A DNA stretch of 7,645 bases from positions 1 to 7,645 of the forward strand of contig DAIAZB010000177.1 of NCBI GenBank assembly GCA_027443745.1, given 5' to 3'. The notes under the pieces were generated by a model. It saw only the letters and a program-made list of their open reading frames with translations, had not been told where the DNA came from and did not search any database. This stretch comes from Thiomonas sp. Lineage in GTDB: Bacteria; Pseudomonadota; Gammaproteobacteria; Burkholderiales; Burkholderiaceae. Within the stretch, counting starts at the first letter, position 1. Each line of letters opens with the position of its first letter. The position numbers were made by a program, and so were the translations under genes. Below, in pieces: positions 5,749-7,645 of this stretch.

Positions 5749-6192
5749 TCAAACCGCCAATTCCGCACCGCCGATTTGGCGCGCATGGTCCCCGATCTCT
5801 TGAAGCAGAGCCTCGGCCATAGGGGCGCTGAGATGAAAGGGCAAGAACCTGGATTCGGCGGAATAGGACAGGAACAGCTTGCGGTTTTTCTCGTTGCTCA
5901 GCGCGTAGCCCATGGACCAGTCGGTGAAGGATCGCTTGCCGATTTCTTGGCAACTCAGAATGACCGAGTCAGCGTGACGGGGATCTCTGAGAATTCTTCC
6001 ATACGTTCGGTGCACGGCGGCACGGCCTCCTTCCAAGGCCTGGAAAAAATGGCCATCGGACATCACGAGCAAGCCACCCACACCGACGCTGATGTTGTTG
6101 CGACGTGATTTGGCCAGAATGTCATGCATATCCACCGGGCCGAAGTGCGAGGCGACCTTACTGGCATAAATCAAACGGATCAGGATAGACAT
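5749..6192 (-). CDS. Short stand-alone BLUF blue-light sensor
   Basis: The 147-residue protein is a BLUF (blue light sensing using FAD) domain with a short C-terminal tail. It aligns closely with cyanobacterial PixD as I recall it, one residue offset: Tyr9 (LIRLIYAS, 4-11), Asn33 (RRNN, 30-33), Gln51 (GHFFQALEGG, 47-56), Trp92 and Met94 (FTDWSMGY, 89-96) match the PixD photocycle residues Tyr8, Asn32, Gln50, Trp91 and Met93. ILRDPRH (67-73) is also typical. So flavin binding and the hydrogen-bond switch are probably intact. Residues 100-147 form the helical cap and tail seen in short BLUF proteins; there is no EAL, GGDEF, cyclase or HTH domain. The start at 6192 puts the first strand at the N-terminus; no clear Shine-Dalgarno precedes it. 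Output partner unknown; neighbours give no obvious one. Confidence 0.93.
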   Translation of the reverse strand: MSILIRLIYASKVASHFGPVDMHDILAKSRRNNISVGVGGLLVMSDGHFFQALEGGRAAVHRTYGRILRDPRHADSVILSCQEIGKRSFTDWSMGYALSNEKNRKLFLSYSAESRFLPFHLSAPMAEALLQEIGDHARQIGGAELAV

Positions 6193-6236
6193 GTGAGCGA
6201 GGGTGCGAGGATGAAGGGTGGCGAACGCTGAAATGC

Positions 6237-6266
6237 ATGATAGCCACGCGCTCGAGGCCCTGTCGG
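6237..6266 (-). promoter_or_regulatory. Possible promoter of the BLUF gene
   Basis: On the minus strand, CCGACA (complement of 6261-6266; 4/6 to -35) and TATCAT (complement of 6237-6242; 5/6 to -10) are 18 bases apart. Transcription would start about 38 bases before the BLUF start codon. If real, the BLUF gene is transcribed on its own rather than from pabBC. The rest of the 6193-6412 gap shows no gene and no clear terminator. Confidence 0.3.
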
Positions 6267-6412
6267 TTGGTGGCATGCGCGGCTGAACTGGGCGCTGGCC
6301 AAAGCTGCCGGCGCGTCAGGATGGCGCACGACTGCTGGCTTGCGTTGCGGCCACAGACGTCAATCAGAACGACCATTTTTCTGCGTTGTCAGCGGTGTGC
6401 GAGGCAGTGGGT

Positions 6413-7645
6413 TCACGGCCCTGGGGATGAGGGCTGGCCCCCATGCAGGGCCGCCGACAGGGTCCCTCGTAAAGCGTTGGTCAAGAGCAGGTCTTCGGCG
6501 GCAAAGATCTCGGCACGGGTGATGATGCGCTCGGCTGCGCCGAAGGCGAGATCAGCCAACAGCGCGGCGCGGGCCACGCCGGGTAGCAGGCCGCAGCGCA
6601 GCGGTGGCGTGAACCAGCGGCCACGGAGCTTGACGAACACTCTGCTGCGGCCGCCTTCGCACAGCTCGCCACGGCTGCTGAAAAACAGGGCGTCGAACGC
6701 GCTTTGCGCTTCGGCGGCTTTCCAGGCGGCGTCGTAACGGGCGCGGTGGGTGGTTTTGTGGCGCAGGAACAGATCGTCGGGATCGAGCACGGCGTGCTCG
6801 ATCAGCGTCTGCGCGAGCAAGACCTGGACCCGGCCTGCTTGCCTGGGCAAGTCCGCCAGCGGTGCGGTGCCGAGGTTGTAGCTGCCATCGTGCCGCAGTT
6901 CGATGCGGGTCCGATGCGGCGCGGCGGGCAGTTCGGCATGGGCTGCGGCGATGGCGGCGCGCAGGGCGCGAAGGTCGAGCCGGAAGCCGAAATAGCGGGC
7001 GGACTTGGCCAGGCGCTGGAGATGGACGTTGATCTGTTGCGTGCCCTGCGCATCCCCGGGCGTGCCAAGGCGCGCGGCGAAGGTTTCGATCAGGCCGAAG
7101 CCGGGGTCGAGGGTGGTGGCGAAGCGGGCCTTGAGCAGGCATTCGCCCCACTCGCCGGCGGGGTCGGAGTCGGCGACCACGCCACTACCGAGGCCGAGGC
7201 GGGCGGCGCGTGTGCCACGCCGCAGCTGATCGTCGATTTCCAGGGTGCGGATGGCGACGCTGAAGACGGCCTGGACCCGGTCTGGAGGGCAGCCCCGATC
7301 CCCGACGCTCGCCAACCGTGGGAAGGAGGTCATGTCGCAGTCCTCGGCTTGCATGGGCCTGCGGGCGGAATGCGCCGCGGTCGACGCAGCGCCAGGTTCC
7401 CCCTCCGCCACGGGTGCGTGAGGCGACCAGGAGGAGCCAGCGTCCCCCAACCTGCCGCTGCGCCCCGGCCCCCCCGTGGTGACCGGCGCCACCCACCCCA
7501 TCGCCCCGGTGTACAGCCCGCGCGCCTGCGGCTCCAGTTCGCCGATGATCTGCATGCTGCGGTGCTTGGGCGCGCCGACCACGGAGCCGCAGGGAAAGAG
7601 CGCCGCCCAGAGTTCGCGCCAGTGGGTGGAGGGGGCGAGTTCGGC
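6413..7645 (-). CDS. pabBC: Aminodeoxychorismate synthase component I / aminodeoxychorismate lyase fusion (PabB-PabC), C-terminal part
   Basis: The visible 410 residues cover the end of a PabB domain and a whole PabC-like domain. PabB with a glutamine amidotransferase turns chorismate into aminodeoxychorismate; PabC, a PLP lyase, releases p-aminobenzoate for folate. PabB signatures are FPCGSVVGAPKHRSMQIIGELEP (17-39), AVFSVAIRTL (126-135) and GSGVVADSDPAGEW (153-166). PabC starts near FGLIETFA (183-190); INVHLQRL follows at 205-212, and HKTTHRARYD (296-305) holds the likely PLP lysine, Lys297. GLLPGVARAALL is at 352-363. Unusually, about 70 residues (roughly 55-125) rich in Gly, Pro, Ala and Ser separate YTGAMGWVAP from AVFSVAIRTL, where PabB proteins normally have a short turn. 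Also, GSVVGAPK has Val where Thr or Ser is usual. The frame stays open on both sides. The gene runs off the right edge; its identity is secure. Confidence 0.93.
   Translation of the reverse strand, partial: AELAPSTHWRELWAALFPCGSVVGAPKHRSMQIIGELEPQARGLYTGAMGWVAPVTTGGPGRSGRLGDAGSSWSPHAPVAEGEPGAASTAAHSARRPMQAEDCDMTSFPRLASVGDRGCPPDRVQAVFSVAIRTLEIDDQLRRGTRAARLGLGSGVVADSDPAGEWGECLLKARFATTLDPGFGLIETFAARLGTPGDAQGTQQINVHLQRLAKSARYFGFRLDLRALRAAIAAAHAELPAAPHRTRIELRHDGSYNLGTAPLADLPRQAGRVQVLLAQTLIEHAVLDPDDLFLRHKTTHRARYDAAWKAAEAQSAFDALFFSSRGELCEGGRSRVFVKLRGRWFTPPLRCGLLPGVARAALLADLAFGAAERIITRAEIFAAEDLLLTNALRGTLSAALHGGQPSSPGP

Noticed and set aside
4358..5803. Plus-strand open frame of 481 codons overlapping the exporter and DUF1330 genes
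   Set aside because: It is in another frame from two clear genes, and its translation is Arg/Ala-rich without membrane or domain patterns.
6158..6376. Small minus-strand gene of 72 codons upstream of BLUF
   Set aside because: It overlaps the BLUF start in another frame, has no ribosome-binding site and no recognisable motif.
7271..7483. Frameshift or sequencing error in pabBC
   Set aside because: PabB motifs on both sides lie in the same frame and the intervening frame is open, so a true insertion is more likely.

Overview
The window is GC-rich chromosomal DNA with dense short-spaced genes and strong G/C third-position bias. Gene content and protein style (MetE/MetR pair, PabB-PabC fusion, EamA exporter with an AraC-type regulator, GC-rich dyad repeats between genes) suggest a betaproteobacterium, most likely Burkholderiales. 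That is an inference; nothing here is diagnostic to genus. No tRNA, rRNA, CRISPR array, transposase, phage or plasmid gene is visible.

Layout. (1) 1-868, minus: N-terminal part of metE (cobalamin-independent methionine synthase), running off the left edge. (2) 869-962: divergent control region with a MetR-type box. (3) 963-1868, plus: metR. (4) 1869-2228: no gene, but a cluster of GC-rich hairpin-forming repeats in two copies each. (5) 2229-3260, plus: a 343-aa alpha/beta hydrolase of unknown substrate (DUF900-like). (6) 3381-4175, minus: AraC-type regulator, convergent with the hydrolase. (7) 4176-4295: control region with two tandem 14-bp palindromic units on the regulator's start codon. 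(8) 4296-5234, plus: EamA/DMT-family transporter, followed by a DUF1330 protein (5295-5582) that is probably co-transcribed. (9) 5749-6192, minus: a short stand-alone BLUF blue-light sensor. (10) 6413-7645, minus: C-terminal half of a PabB-PabC fusion for p-aminobenzoate synthesis, running off the right edge.

How the genes fit together. metE and metR form the classic divergent pair in which MetR, with homocysteine as co-effector, activates metE; a MetR-like box sits just upstream of a plausible metE -35. The AraC regulator, EamA transporter and DUF1330 gene look like a local regulator/exporter module, but the exported compound cannot be read from sequence. PabBC feeds folate synthesis and MetE uses a folate methyl donor, but the two genes are far apart and nothing suggests shared control. 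The BLUF protein has all the residues of the flavin photocycle but no output domain, so its partner is unknown.

The items most worth a second look are the stand-alone BLUF sensor, the roughly 70-residue low-complexity insertion inside the PabB catalytic domain, a smaller similar insertion in MetE, the tandem palindromes on the araC-type start codon, and the composite repeats after metR. I see no convincing multi-gene system that is wholly new.
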